Of a stretch of 51,561 nt of DNA, positions 1-13,000 are shown in pieces. Origin of the DNA: Xanthobacteraceae bacterium (GTDB lineage Bacteria; Pseudomonadota; Alphaproteobacteria; Rhizobiales; Xanthobacteraceae); assembly GCA_031291445.1 (NCBI GenBank), contig JARLJA010000156.1, positions 1 to 51,561 of the forward strand. The letters run 5' to 3'. The notes beneath the pieces are model-generated. The model worked only from the letters and a program-made list of their open reading frames with translations, ran no database searches and had not been told where the DNA came from. Made by a program: the position numbers and the translations under genes. Position 1 is the first letter of the stretch; the number at the start of each line of letters is the position of its first letter.

Positions 1-2
1 CC

Positions 3-857
3 GAAGCCGCGGCCGGCGACGCCGACGTCGTCGCCCGCGCCGGCAGCGCGCGGCTCACCGCCGCCGACGTGCGGGCGCTCATCGCCCAGATGACTCCGCG
101 CGACCGTGCGGCGGTCGAGCGCGACCCGCGGGTCCTGTCCCAGACAGTCCGGGCGCTGCTCGCCAATCAGCTGGTGCTGAAGGAGGCGCTGGCGAAGAAG
201 TGGGACCAGCAGCCCGCGGTCGCCGCGCAGCTGCAGCGCGTCCACGACGAGGCACTGGTGCAGACCTACCTGCGGTCGCTGTCGCAACCGCCCGACGGCT
301 TCCCCGGCGACAGCGAGGTGGAGACCGCCTACGAGGCCAACAAGACCAGTTTCCTGGTGCCTCGCCAATTCCAGCTGGCGCAGATCTTCATTGCCCAGGG
401 TCCGGACGCCGACAAGGCTGCCGAGGAGAAGGCGAAGAAGAAGCTCGAGGAGGTCAGGAAGAGCCTGAAGGAGCCCGGCGCCAATTTCGCCTCGATCGCG
501 GCGCGCGAGTCCGACGATCCCGAGGGCGCCGCCAAGGGCGGCGACCTCGGCTGGCTCCGCGAGAACCAGATCCGTCCGGAAATCAAGTCGCAGATCTTCG
601 GCCTCGCGGTCAACGCGGTCAGCGAACCGGTCAGGATCGAGGACGGCTGGCACGTGTTCAAGCTGACCGATACCAAGCCGGCCTACACCCTGCCGCTCTC
701 CGAGGTCCGCGAACTGCTCCAGCAGCGGCTGCGCGAGGACCGGCAGAATGCCAATCAGCGCCGCTTTCTCGGTAAGGTTGCCGACGAAAATCCCATGACG
801 ATCAATGAAATCGCGCTGTCGAAATTAATCGAGGCGCCGGCGTCGTCATCGAAATGA
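3..857 (+). CDS. Parvulin-type peptidyl-prolyl cis-trans isomerase (5' end outside window)
   Basis: A periplasmic foldase of the PpiC/SurA type. The reading frame is open from the first bases of the window, so the true start lies upstream; 284 residues are visible. An N-terminal SurA-like helical part is followed by a rotamase domain, seen as VPRQFQLAQIFIA, then GGDLGWLRE and GWHVFKLTDTKP, which are hallmark parvulin segments. The C-terminal tail is helical and Ser-rich. It lies 230 bp upstream of the giant exoprotein gene on the same strand, so a role in keeping that exoprotein or its outer-membrane pore competent in the periplasm is likely (inference). A TpsB-type pore gene would be expected just upstream but cannot be seen. 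Confidence 0.9.
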   Translation, partial: EAAAGDADVVARAGSARLTAADVRALIAQMTPRDRAAVERDPRVLSQTVRALLANQLVLKEALAKKWDQQPAVAAQLQRVHDEALVQTYLRSLSQPPDGFPGDSEVETAYEANKTSFLVPRQFQLAQIFIAQGPDADKAAEEKAKKKLEEVRKSLKEPGANFASIAARESDDPEGAAKGGDLGWLRENQIRPEIKSQIFGLAVNAVSEPVRIEDGWHVFKLTDTKPAYTLPLSEVRELLQQRLREDRQNANQRRFLGKVADENPMTINEIALSKLIEAPASSSK

Positions 858-886
858 TTTAGTTTCGATTTAAATGTCGGTCTGAT

Positions 887-905
887 CGGCGCCTTCCGGG
901 CGCCG
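887..905 (+). repeat. Short GC-rich hairpin after the isomerase gene
   Basis: CGGCGCC and GGCGCCG form a perfect 7-bp stem with a 5-base loop 30 bp past the isomerase stop codon. It has no T-tract, so it is more likely an RNA-stabilising 3' hairpin than a terminator by itself. Confidence 0.45.
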
Positions 906-928
906 GTCGGCCATCGCGGAGGTGCGCA

Positions 929-960
929 CGGAACCAACATGCACGTTGGTTCCGGTTTTG
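929..960 (+). terminator. Probable rho-independent terminator or attenuator before the exoprotein gene
   Basis: CGGAACCAAC (929-938) and GTTGGTTCCG (945-954) form a perfect 10-bp stem with a 6-base loop, followed at once by GTTTTGTT. This is the classical stem plus T-tract arrangement. It lies between the isomerase and the exoprotein gene, so it may end the upstream transcript or limit read-through into the 12.7-kb gene. The rest of 858-1087 holds no gene. Confidence 0.6.
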
Positions 961-1087
961 TTCGTGCGCCGGCGCCGGATGGCGAGAGCCCCACCAGTCC
1001 GCGGCGCAAACGCACCGCAGATTCAGGCCGATGCCGCATCCTAGAGCGGCACCGGTGTAGGAAGCGTTAACGCGTGAAGGCTGTCCG

Positions 1088-4000
1088 ATGGCCGAGAAGA
1101 TGACCTCCGAACCCGCCGGCCGTCAGGGCAGGAACGAACCGGGCCAGACCTGGCTCAGGCGTTGGCGCTTGCGCGTGCTGGCGACGACGGCGCTGACGGC
1201 GATCGTCGGGGCGGCCCCTCCGGCGTTCGGCGTCTACCTGCTGCGTGGCGCCAGCAATCCCGGCGCGACGGCCGCATCCCAGGCGGCGCAGTCCGCCGCC
1301 TCGGCCTCGGCGCAGGCCGCCGCGGCCAAGCAGGCCGCGGCCATGGCGGCGGCGGCCCAGGCGATCCAGGCGGCGCAGAGCCGAAACAGCATCGCCCACA
1401 GCACGTATCTGTTGAACCTGTCGAGCAATGGCGGCGCTGCGGTTCCCAATGGCAACGCGCCGGGCGGCCTGGTGCTGGATCCCAACAGCACCCAGACGGT
1501 CGGCATTTCGGGGATGACGCAGACCACCAGCGGCAACACCGTCATCGACACCATCAAGCAGACCCAGGCCAAGGCGGTCATCGACTGGACCAGCTTCAAC
1601 ATCGGCGCCAACACGGAGCTCGATTTCGTCCAGAGTTCGCCGAGCTGGAGCGTGCTCAACCGCGTCACCGGCAGTTCGGCGAATCCGAGCCAGATCCTCG
1701 GCCACATCAACGCGACCGGCGGCGTCTACATCATCAATCAGAACGGCATCATTTTCGGCCCGAGCGCGCAGATCAACGTCGGCAGCCTGATCGCGTCCTC
1801 GCTCGACGTCGGCGGCTACGGCATGACCGAGGCGCAGCGCAACGCGTTCTACCTCACCAACGGCATCGCGTCGCAGGCGAAGAACGCAGCCAACACTGCG
1901 TACCTCGACAGCTTCTCCTCGACGCTCGCGCCGACCGGCGGTATGGAGGGCAACGTCACCGTCCTGCAGGGTGCCAGCATTACAGCGGTCGGTCCCGGCT
2001 TGTCGAGCGGCAGCCCCGGCTTCATCTATCTGTTCGCGCCGAACGTGGAGAACGACGGCATCCTGTCGGCGCCGGCCGGCGAGGTGGGTCTCGTCGCCGC
2101 GCGTGCTGTCGCGCTCATTCCCAATGTATATGCGCCGACCACCAATGAAGCTATCGGCGACAATACGGCTGCCAGCGCCATCACGAACATTCGCGGCACC
2201 GGCTTCGCCATCACTCCCGATTTTATCACCAGCGGTGTCAGCGCCGGCACTGCCGCCCAGACCTATCAGCCGAATACCGGAAGCGTGATCAACAGCGGCA
2301 TCATCTCGACGCCGGCGGGGGTCACGATTCTCAACGGCTACGCCGTCGCCGTCGCGCCAACCGGCGTCATTTCCGCCGACACGTCGATCAGCCGCAACAG
2401 CCAGGTGTTTCTCGACGCGGTGGCGAGCGTCAATCTTGCGGGTACCATCAGCATCCAGCCGCTCGACAACGGTGACACCCCACTGCCGTGGGGGGGGAAT
2501 TCGTCGTCGTCGAACGGAAGCACGGTGGTCACGTTCACGCCGCCGTCCATCGAGATGAGCGCGGTCCAGGTCAATCTGGCGTCGACGTCCCTGATCAGCG
2601 CGCCGGGCGCGTCGGTGGCGGCGGCGACGACCACCCAGAATTTCGGCGCAGGCCTCTCTGCTGGAGCATCTTCGGTTCAGCAGATAACCATGGGTTCCGG
2701 CGCGACCATCGATGTCTCCGGGCTCGAGAATGTGCAGCTTGCGGCCGACTACAACATCGTCACCTTCAAGGTCACCGGGACGGAGCTTGCCAATGATCCG
2801 CTTCAGCGCAGCGGACTGCTGAACGGGCAATATATCTCGGTCGATATCCGCAACACCGGAACCAACGCCGACGGCTCGACCTGGATCGGAACGCCGGTGG
2901 CCGACGCCAGCGGCTACGTGGCCCAGGTTAGTCGCAGCATCGAGCAGCTGTTGACCGCGGGCGGTAACGTCAGCTTCAGCACCTCCCTGACGACGGCCGG
3001 GAGCCGGATCGTTCTCAGTCCGGGCGCGTCGATTAACGTCGCCGGTGGTTCCGTCAGCTACCAGAGCGGGTATGTTCCGAATACCCGGTTGATTGGAAGC
3101 GACGGTCACGTCTACGACATCAGCCAGGCCAATCCGAATCTCACCTATGTCGGCATCGTTGGCGAGTTCGTGACCTCCGACGCGCGCTGGGGCGCGGCCG
3201 CGACCCGAACCTATATCAGCAAGTTCAACCAGGTTTACGAGCCAGGCTATGTCGAGGGCTACAGCGCCGGCTCGATCTCGATCCAGGGCGCTTCCGTTGC
3301 GGGGCTGGGGCAGGCGAACTTCCAGTTCGGCGCCATCGTCGGCCAGCGTCAGGCGGCGCTCGGCGAGGCGAGCGGCACGGCGGTTGCGTATGCGGTGGAG
3401 GCGCGCGACCTCATTCCGTCGCAGGGCGGTCTCACCATCGTTGCTCCGGAAAGCTTCGTCATCACGGATGGTTCCCCGAGCTACTCCGGCGCGGCATTTC
3501 AGCCCGGCACCTCAAACGTAATCCAGGTCTCCGCTTCGCAGCTCAACGGCTATGGGCTGAGCAGCCTCAGCATCACCGGCAACGATCTCTACATTCCCGC
3601 CGGAACGACGGTCGCGATGGCGTCCGGTGGCACCTTCAGCGCCACCACGGCCGGAGCGATCGACGTCGAAGGCACCGTCGCCGCGCGCGGCGGGCAGATC
3701 AGCCTGACAACGGAGGGATTTTCGCTCCGTTTTGCTGACAACCTCTACTCCTACTCTGTCAACGCATCGGGCCAGTCCGACATCACGGTCGGCGGCACGC
3801 TCGACGTGCGCGGGCTCTGGGTCAACGACACCGGCTTGACCGCGGCGACGGAAACGGGACCTGGATTCATCAACGGCGGCGCAATCACCTTGCAGACGTT
3901 GAACGGCACCGACGCCAGCGGCGCGGTGAACCGGACGGGAAACATCACACTTACCGCGGGCAGCCTGCTCGACGCGTCGAGCGGCGGCTACGTCAATACC

Positions 4001-7000
4001 AAGGGTGTCGCCAAGACCACGTCGTCCGGTACGCTGGCCGGAAATGGCGGCAATATTTCATTGGCTGTATTCCAGGGTGCCGGCTTCACCGGTCTTGCGG
4101 GGTCGCCCGACCCCCTCGAGTCCGGCGCCCACGATTCGATCGTGACGATGGACGGAACGGTGCGCAGCTATGGCTTCGCGACCGGCGGAACGCTGACGAT
4201 CTCGACGCCGTCGTTCCAGATCGGCGGAACGCCGTCGGGCGATCCCAATACGCTTTATCTTCCGACGGCGTTCTTCACCCAGAACGGCTTTGCCTCCTAT
4301 GTGCTGCAGACGCCGAACGATACCCAGATCTTTGCCAATTTCATCACTGTGGCGCCGAATCAGACCGTGACGCTGCAGCAGCAGAATTTCGCGAGCAACG
4401 GCTTCGCCTACACGGGGATCGGAACCGGCGCCAACGTCACCGACTTCGCGCCGCTGGTGACGTTGCCGGGCGATCAGCGCAAGCCGGTCAACCTCACCCT
4501 GCAGACCGGCGTCACCTCCACGGGAAGCAGTGCCGGAAGTATCGCGCTCGACGCTGGCTCGACCATCGCCACGGATCCCGGCGCCAAGGTCACTCTGGAC
4601 GTCACGAACGCAGCCAGCAGCCTCCAGGTCTCGGGTTCGATCACGGATCATGGCGGCACGGTGATCATGGAGGCCTATTCCGTGCAGCTCGGCGCGGGCT
4701 CGGTGATCGACCTCTCGGGCACCTTCATTCCGAGCTCGACGTTCGGCACCTTCGGCACGGCGCTGCAAAGCGGCACCCTGCTGGCCGGCGGGACGCTCAC
4801 CATCGATACGACGAAGCCGGGCGGCGAAGCCTCCGGCAGCGCCATCTCCGGATCGGTGACCGCCGCCGCCGGCGCGGTGGTCGACGTCTCGGGCGCCGCG
4901 GCGACGATCGAGGGCTACGACACCACGACGCCGGTCCGCGAGACCATTTCGGTGGCGTCCTGGAGCGACGCCGGCACCGTCAACATCAACACCGGAAGCC
5001 TGAACTGGAACGGAAAGTTCAAGGCGGAAGCGGGCGGGCCGCAGGGCAACCGCGGCACCCTCAACCTCGGCGGCAACACCATCTCGCTGGTGTCGTCGAT
5101 GAGCAACCTGGCGGGCGCCAGCACGTCGACCATCATTGCCGCCGCCGATCAGCTTGCCGCGTTCGATACGGTCTACCTCTATGCGGGCGCCTACGATCCC
5201 GCCAACGCGCTCACCGGCGGTTCGGGTTTCATCTCGGCTGCGCTTCCGGGAGCCGGCAATACGTCGGCCAAGACCGTCTGGGAGCCGCTTCAGGTCTATG
5301 GCAACGTCGATCTCACGGTTCGCAACCGCCTGCTGATCTCGGCTCTGGCAATCGTGGATCAGACACCGACCGGCGGCGCGGGCGTGAACTTCGCCGCAAA
5401 CTACGTCCTGCTCTCCAGCAATCCCGCTTCGGCTCCGCCCCTGTCCTCCGGGCAGCGCAATCTCACCATCAGCGGGCAGACCATCGACGTCCAGAGCGCG
5501 GCGTTCTCCAATTTCCTCAATGTCACGCTGGCAAGTTCCGGCGACATCCGGCTGATGGCGCCGCCGGTGAACGACGGTGTCAACCTCGTCAACGGTACTG
5601 AGATTGTCAATGCTTCGACCGGCTCGAGCGCCTTCTTCGGCGAGCTCGCGACTGGCGGCAACCTCACCCTGAGCGCGCAACGCATCTATCCGGCGACCGC
5701 CGTCGATTTCGCCATCGATCTGACCGGATCCTTGGGGACGGTGACCTTTACCGCGCCCGCCGGCTCGAATACATCGACGCCGCTGTCGGCCGGCGGCAGC
5801 CTCACGGTGTCGGCGGCGACCATCATCCAGGACGGCAACCTGTTCGCGCCGCTCGGCACGATTTCGCTGGGAACGCTGTCGAACGCCGATCGGGACCCTA
5901 ATGATCATCGCACCGCGGTGGTGACCCAGTCGGTGACGCTCGGCGCGGGCAGCCTGACCTCGGTGTCCCTCGCCGGCCAGATCGTGCCCTACGGCCAGAC
6001 CGAGGACGGCACCAACTGGTTCTACAACGCGCCGACGTCGCCGCTCACCGGGCCACCGACCAAGGCGGTCCTGCTGAAGGGCGGGAACATCACGGTGGCG
6101 GCCGGCTCGAACCTGAATATCAGCGGCGGCGGCGACCTGCAGTCCTTCGAGTGGGTTTCCGGCAAGGGCGGCACCAAGGACGTGCTGTCCGACGTGGTCC
6201 AGAATGGAACGACCTATACGTCGGCCTCTTCCACCGTCTACGCCATCCTGCCGAGCGGGTCGCAGGCCAGCGTCGCGGCCTACGACATCGATTTCAATTC
6301 CTACCTCGGCGACAAGGAGCCGCTGGCCGGCCAGCAGGTCTATCTCAGCGGCGGCGCCGGCCTCGCCGCCGGTTGGTACACGCTCTATCCGGCGCACTAC
6401 GCCACCCTGCCGGGCGCTTACCGCGTGGTCGACTACGGCAGCTCGCTCGCCAATCCGGGCCTGGCGGTGGGAACCACACTGCCCGACGGCACCGTCATCA
6501 TGGGCGGCGCGTATGGGCAGTCGTCGCTCGGCCTGCGCGCCTCGGGCACCGAGCTGTTCTCGGTCGAATCGTCCAGCGTCTGGCAGCAATACACCCAGTT
6601 CACTCCTAGTTCCGCCAACACCTACTTCACCGCTTCGGCCGGTCATGTCGCGTCCACCCAGGTGTTGCCGATCGATGGCGGCCGGCTGTCGATCGCCGCG
6701 TCCGTGTCGCTCGTCCTCAGCGGCACCATCAATTCCCAGGCCGCCGCCGGCGGCACCGGCGGCGAGCTCGACATCTCGAGCGCCAAGGTCGACATCATCG
6801 ACAGCGGAACGACCGCGCTCGCGGGCTATGTCGGCATCCAGGCCAGCGAGATCGACAGCGCCGGCTTCGAGAGCGTGTTGATCGGCGGCTTCCGCACCGA
6901 CCAGTCGAACGGAACCACTTTGATCACGCCCACGGCCACCGACGTTCGGGTCGATCTGTCGACGACGCCGCTGACCGCGCCGGAAGTGATCCTGGTCGCG

Positions 7001-10000
7001 GCGCCGGCGGTGGCAAGTGGGGGCGCGACGGCATCCTATACGGTGACGGAGACCGGCACCGCGACGGCGCCGGCCGCGCCGGCCAGCTTCACCGTGCCCG
7101 CTTTCCAGCCGGGAACCGGCAACGTCACCATCGCATCCGGCGTGGTTACCGCCAACGGCAGCACTGGCGCCGATACCGGGCGGCGCTACGTTCTCGGCAG
7201 CTCTTCGCTGGCTGCGCTCGCGTCGCAGCTCGGCGGCACGCTGACCACATCGACCTCAGGCGGTCCGCTCATCACCGGCGTGACCTACGCGTCGTCGGTG
7301 CAGTCGACCATTGCGAACTTCATGTCCGGCAATGCGGCCGGCGCCCTGTTCCTGGCGTCCAACGCCCCGGGTGCGTCGGTGACCCGCAACCTGCTGCCCG
7401 CCGGCGGCGTCAAGATTCAGTTCCAGTCGCTGTCGCCGACCACCACCAACACCTATTATTACACGCTGTCGCTCCCGACCTCGTCGCCGGGCACGCTGAC
7501 CGTCGGCGGCAACGGCCAGAGCGTGACTGCGGGCGCCGCCCCCGGATCGTCGACCCAGCCCAAGGTGCTCATCCTCAGCGCCACGGGACAGACCGGAGCC
7601 ATCAACGTGCAGCCCGGCGCAGTTGTCGGGGCCCAGTCGGTCACCGTGGCGGCGCCGAGCATCGGCATCGGCGACAGCAGCGGGACAGCGGATAGCGTCG
7701 TGCTCGGCCACGACCTGATGGCGCAACTCACGCAGGGCTCGCTGACGCTGCAGGCGCTGTCCGGCAACATCGACCTCTATACCTACCAGAACCTGCCCAA
7801 TTGCGCGGCCAGCTGCCAGATCGGCATCGGCGACGGCGTCACGTTGCAGAACCTGACGCTCGATGCCGGGGCGATCGTGGGTCATGGCTTCGGGGCCACG
7901 ATCGACGCCGCGGGGACGGTCACGCTGGTCAATTCCGGCGTCGGCGCCGCGTCCGCGGCGGACGCCACGTTCGTGGTCAACAGCCAGTCCTACCCCGGCG
8001 GTCATCTCGCCATCGCGGCCAACGAGATCGATCTCGCTGGCGGCAATTCCAGCATCAACGGCTATACCGAGGTCGATCTCATCGCGAGCCAGCAGGTCTT
8101 CGTCAAGGGGGCAGGGTCCCTCACCCTCGGCGCGACCGGCTCCGGCGCGACGCCGGTCAACCTCGTGATGCTGACGCCGAATCTCCTGGTCGGCACCGCG
8201 ACGACCACCTCCTCGAGCACGACCTCGCAGTTCGCGCTGACCACGCAGGGCAACCTGCTGCTGCGCGGCGACGGCTCGGCACCGGCCGCAACCTCCCAGA
8301 TCGGCGGCAGCATCGCCATCACGGCCGCCAGTATCGAGCTCGATCAGGCCTCGATCGAGGCGCTGTCCGGGACCATCTCGCTGCACGCGACCGGCAGCTC
8401 CAACGCCGGCCGGACCTCCGGCAACATCCTGCTCGGGGATTCGAGCTATCTCGCCGCCGGCGGCTACGCCCGAACCCTGATCGATCAGATCCGCTATTCG
8501 TCCGGCGGCCACGTCAGCCTCACGTCCGACAACGGTGACATCGTCACGTCGGCCACCGGCACGATTGACGTCTCCCAGCCGGCGGGCGGCCTTGCGTCGG
8601 GCGGCGAGATCGACATCACCGCGCAGAACGGCAACCTCGTCAGCACCGCCGGCGTCGGCGTGCTCGCCAGCCGCATCCTCGGAGTCACCTACGGCGCTGC
8701 CAATGGCGCCACCGGCGGCATCTTCCATCTCGATATCGGCGGCGGGCTCGCCAACAACTCGCTCGACGGTCTCGTCGACAGCCTGACCACGGGCGGCTTC
8801 ACCAACGAGGTCAGCATCGAGACCCGCACCGGCGGCCTCGTGCTGGACAATGTCGGTCTCGGCGCCGGTCAGATGCGAGCCCTGACGGCGAGCATCATCT
8901 CCTTGACCGCCGATTCCACAGATCCGATCCTCGGCCGTGTGGTGCTGGGGTCCGGAACGAAGCTCGACGCCTCGGGCAATTCGGGCGGTACGATCGAAAT
9001 CTACGCGCGCAGCGTCGATGTCGAGGGTGTGCTCGATGCTCACGCCACCGGCGCGGGCCAGGCGGGCGGCTCTGTAACAATCGGGACCCGGCTGACCGCC
9101 AGCCGGCAATACGATGCCACCTATGGATTCGAGATCGTGTCAGTGCAGGACAACCCTGCGACCGGTTTCCTGGACGGAATGCTGACCCTCGGCTCGACAT
9201 TCTCGGTGAACCTCTCCGGCATGCCGGATTCATCCGGCAACGTGCGCAACGGTACGCTGACGCTGCGGGCGCCGCTGATCGAGACCGCGGCCACGGGCGG
9301 CACGCCCCAGTACAGCGTGAGGATCAACACCGGCGCCAATCCGCAGACTGCGCTGGTGGGGGTCGCCGCCGTCGCGCTCGACGTCTACGCGACGTGGAGC
9401 ACCACGGACAATACCACCGGAGCCCAGCATTTCGATGGCATCATCGATCCGGCCGGCACGACCGCCGCGCTGGCAGGAGCGAACCACAAGGCATTCTATG
9501 ACAACACGCTCGTCAACTTCACGCAGAATGCTTTGAGCCAGCTTGTCGACCAGCCCTCCCTGAGCCCGATCACCGCGTTCGGAACGTCGCTGCCGGTTCC
9601 GCTGATCCTGAGCCCGGGAGTCGTGCTGCAGAATCCTTCCATGGCGGTCAACAACGGCGACATCACCGTGGCCAGCGCCTGGAACCTGGCCGCCGGCGTG
9701 ATCGTCAATCCCGTGAGCGGCAAGTTCAGCCAGTCCGCGAGCGACATTCTGTTCGCCTATCGTTTCGGCTATTGCGTGCCGTCCTGCACCGCGGCCTCGG
9801 CAACCTACTATGACGCGCCCGGCAACCTCACACTGCAGGCGGTACGCAACATCAACGTCAACGCTTCCATCTCCGACGGTTTCTTCGACACCGAGAACCT
9901 GTCGGGCGTCACGTCAACGTCTGCCACCCAGCAGGTGGTCGGATCGATCCCGAGCGGCGCACCAACCGCGCTGTCGACGGCGACATTCACCGCGATAGAG

Positions 10001-13000
10001 AATGCGCTCCTGGGCAATCTTTCGAACCCCAACGGCTTCAGCCCGACTGTGACGACTGCCAATCCGGGTGGGCTCGCGGGCTATGATCTGTTCCCCTCGA
10101 CGCTCAATTTGGTAGTCCAGACGCCGGGCGGCGCAAGCTCCTGGGCCACCACTACGGCGCAGCCCCGATCTTGGAGTTATCGCCTCACCGCCGGCGCGGA
10201 CTTCAGCAGCGCCAATCCCAACGCCGTCGGCACCGTCGCCACCTATGGTGACGGTGCCACTGGCGCGCTGGCCGGTCAGGGCAATGTGATTGTCAATGGC
10301 CACACGACTTATTCCTACAAGGCTGGGGGCACTTTCAGCAGCTCGCCGACCTTGACGATCGCGCTTCCGACCATGCTGCGCACCGGCACCGGCGACATCA
10401 TCATCGACGCCGCCCGCGACGTCGTGCTGGCCGACACCTCGGCGCCGGGCGTGATCTACAGCGCCGGCGTCAACGCGCAACTGCCGAGTGGATTCACGCC
10501 GCCCAACCTGTTCTACGCGGGAGATGCCACCAGCTCCGTTACACCTTATGACGAGCTTTTGAGCGAGACGGTCGGCGGCGTAACCGCCTCTGTGAAGCTT
10601 GCCGGGCCGACCACCGCTCCGGCGTTTCCGGTCGACGGCGGAGACATCGTGATCCGCGCGCAGCAGGACATTATCGGCTTTCAGAATGTGTTTGCGACCG
10701 CCAATTACGCCTTGGGTGCCTCGCTGGCCACGTCCAATCCAGCGTACCAGTTCTATGCGCCCTGGCTGCTGGTGCAGGCCAGCGGATCCAGCGGCGACGG
10801 CGCATACGTGACCACCGGATCCCAGTACGAGCGGCAGACGGCCTGGTGGATCGAGTACGGACGGTTCGACCAGGGCGTCATGAGCGCCGGCGGCAACGTC
10901 ACCGTGGTCGCCGGGCGGGACCTGAGGGACTTCTCGGTGTCGCTGCCGACCACCGGCGCCGTGAGTGGCGGCCAGACGTCGACCAGCCTGCCGCAGGTTA
11001 CTCTCTATGGTAGCGGCAACATGGTCATCAGGGTCGGGCGCAATCTCGACAGCGGCTCGTTCTACGAGGGATCTGGTACGGCGACGATCACGGTCGGCGG
11101 CTCGGTGCAGAGCGATTGGACCGGCGCGATTGTCACAAATGCGCTACCGGTCACGACGGTTCCCGTGTCGGTGTCGACAGTACTGGCCGTGGATACAGGG
11201 TCGATCAACCTCACGGCGGCGGGATCAATCACGATTACGGATATTCTCAATCCGGCGCAAATTCATGGCGTTAGCGGCACGACGATGGTCACTTATGGTC
11301 CAAACAGCACGGTCGGCCTGACGTCGATCGGCGGCGACGTGACCGTGAATTCCACGCCAGCTCTCATTAGCAACGGCATCACGCCCAGCACAGCGCAGTT
11401 TGTGCTGCCCGCCGTCGTCAATATCGAAGCCCTGAGCGGCAACATCACGACGCCGCAGGCCGGCATGACCCTGTTCGATTCGCCGTCGGCATCGCTGTCG
11501 CTGCTCGCCTACGGCTCGGTGAACCTGATCGGCGGCGGGACCACGGCTGCGAGCAACCCGAGCGGAACGATCGGCGCCGGCACGGCCCTGGTTGACCAAG
11601 CTTTCAATCCTTATGAGCCGAATCTGTGGCCGGGAAACACGGCGCTGGGGAGCACGACCCCGGTCTTGGCTCATGCCAGTGACAGCGCGGATAACCTGTA
11701 CGACCTGATCTATGCGGCCACGGGCAGCATCACCGGCGGGCAGGCCGATATTGAGATCCCGCGGCCGGTGCTGGTAAAGGCCGGGCTCGACATCGTCGAC
11801 CTCAACCTGACCGCGCAGAACATCCGAACCAGTGACGTGAGCCAGATCATCGCGGGACGTGACATCACATACGATGCGTTTTCCGTGAGCAACGCTGCGA
11901 ACACCGGAGGCGGCCTGCAGATTGCGGGGCCGGGGTTCCTCGACGTCGAGGCGGGACGCAATCTCGGGCCGTTCCTGGTTGCGTCCGCCGACGGTAGCAA
12001 GACGACCTATACCCAGCAGGGTATCGTCTCCAGCGGTAACGCGGCGACTTTTGACAGTGTCATTAGCTCGACAACCCAAGGTCCAGTGAGCTTCCCGGTC
12101 GGGAACAACCTCTACACCGCCGTCGGTTATCCAAGCACAATTTTCCTCGGCGCCGTCAGCGGCGCCGGCCACCGCCTGGGAACGCAGAATTTCCTCCTTC
12201 CGTCGACCGGCGCGACCATCGTCGCGCTGTTCGGGGTCGCGCCGAGCACCGACTATCTCGGCTTCGTTCAGGTTCACTATGCCGACCTCAAGAGTTTCCT
12301 CGGCAGCCGCGGCTATCCGGTGACCAGTGCTACCAGTGAAAGTGTCGTCGTGTCGATGTGGAGCACGCTGTCCCTGGCGACGCAGCAGGCGTTTCTGGCT
12401 CAGGCAGATCCGTCGCTGACCTATGTAGGCTTGGTGACCGCCTTTGCTGACGCTACTGTCACGAATCTATCGACGCTGCAGGCTTTCCTGGTCGCCAATG
12501 GTTCGACGGTGCCGTCGGGGGCATCCGCGGCGCAGCTGGTGAACGTGTTTTCGGGTCTGTCGCTGGGTCTGCAACAGCAGTTCGTGCACCAGATCACGCC
12601 GGCCATCGACTACAGTGCCGTAGTAACACGATATCTCGATCCGACCACGGCGGTCGCCTATTCGGCCGGCACCTCCGGCGTCTATCTCGCGGACCTCGTT
12701 ACCTTCCTCGACGCTCACGGCTATCCGGCGGTCAGCAGCACGGCGGCGGCCTGGAGCACATGGAGCCAGATCCCTTCGTCCCTGCAGCACATGTTCCTGG
12801 ATCAGGTCTTCTTCAGCGAGATACAGCGTGCCGCCAACCAAACCACGAGCGCGATCGGCTACACGGCGGTCGACACCATGTTCCCGATCGCTCGCGGCTA
12901 TACCGACAACGCCACCACCGGAACCCTCGGCGCGCCGACGACTCAGCTGGTGTCGACCGGCGCGCTCAACCTGCTGCATGCCACCATCCAGACCGATTAC

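Noticed and set aside
1067-3109. Long minus-strand open frame of 680 codons opposite the exoprotein, and similar ones at 4058-6646 and 7256-9109
   Set aside because: These Arg/Gly/Asp/Ala-rich frames are the usual antisense product of GC-rich coding sequence with strong third-position bias; no domains, no ribosome sites, and the sense frame is unmistakable.
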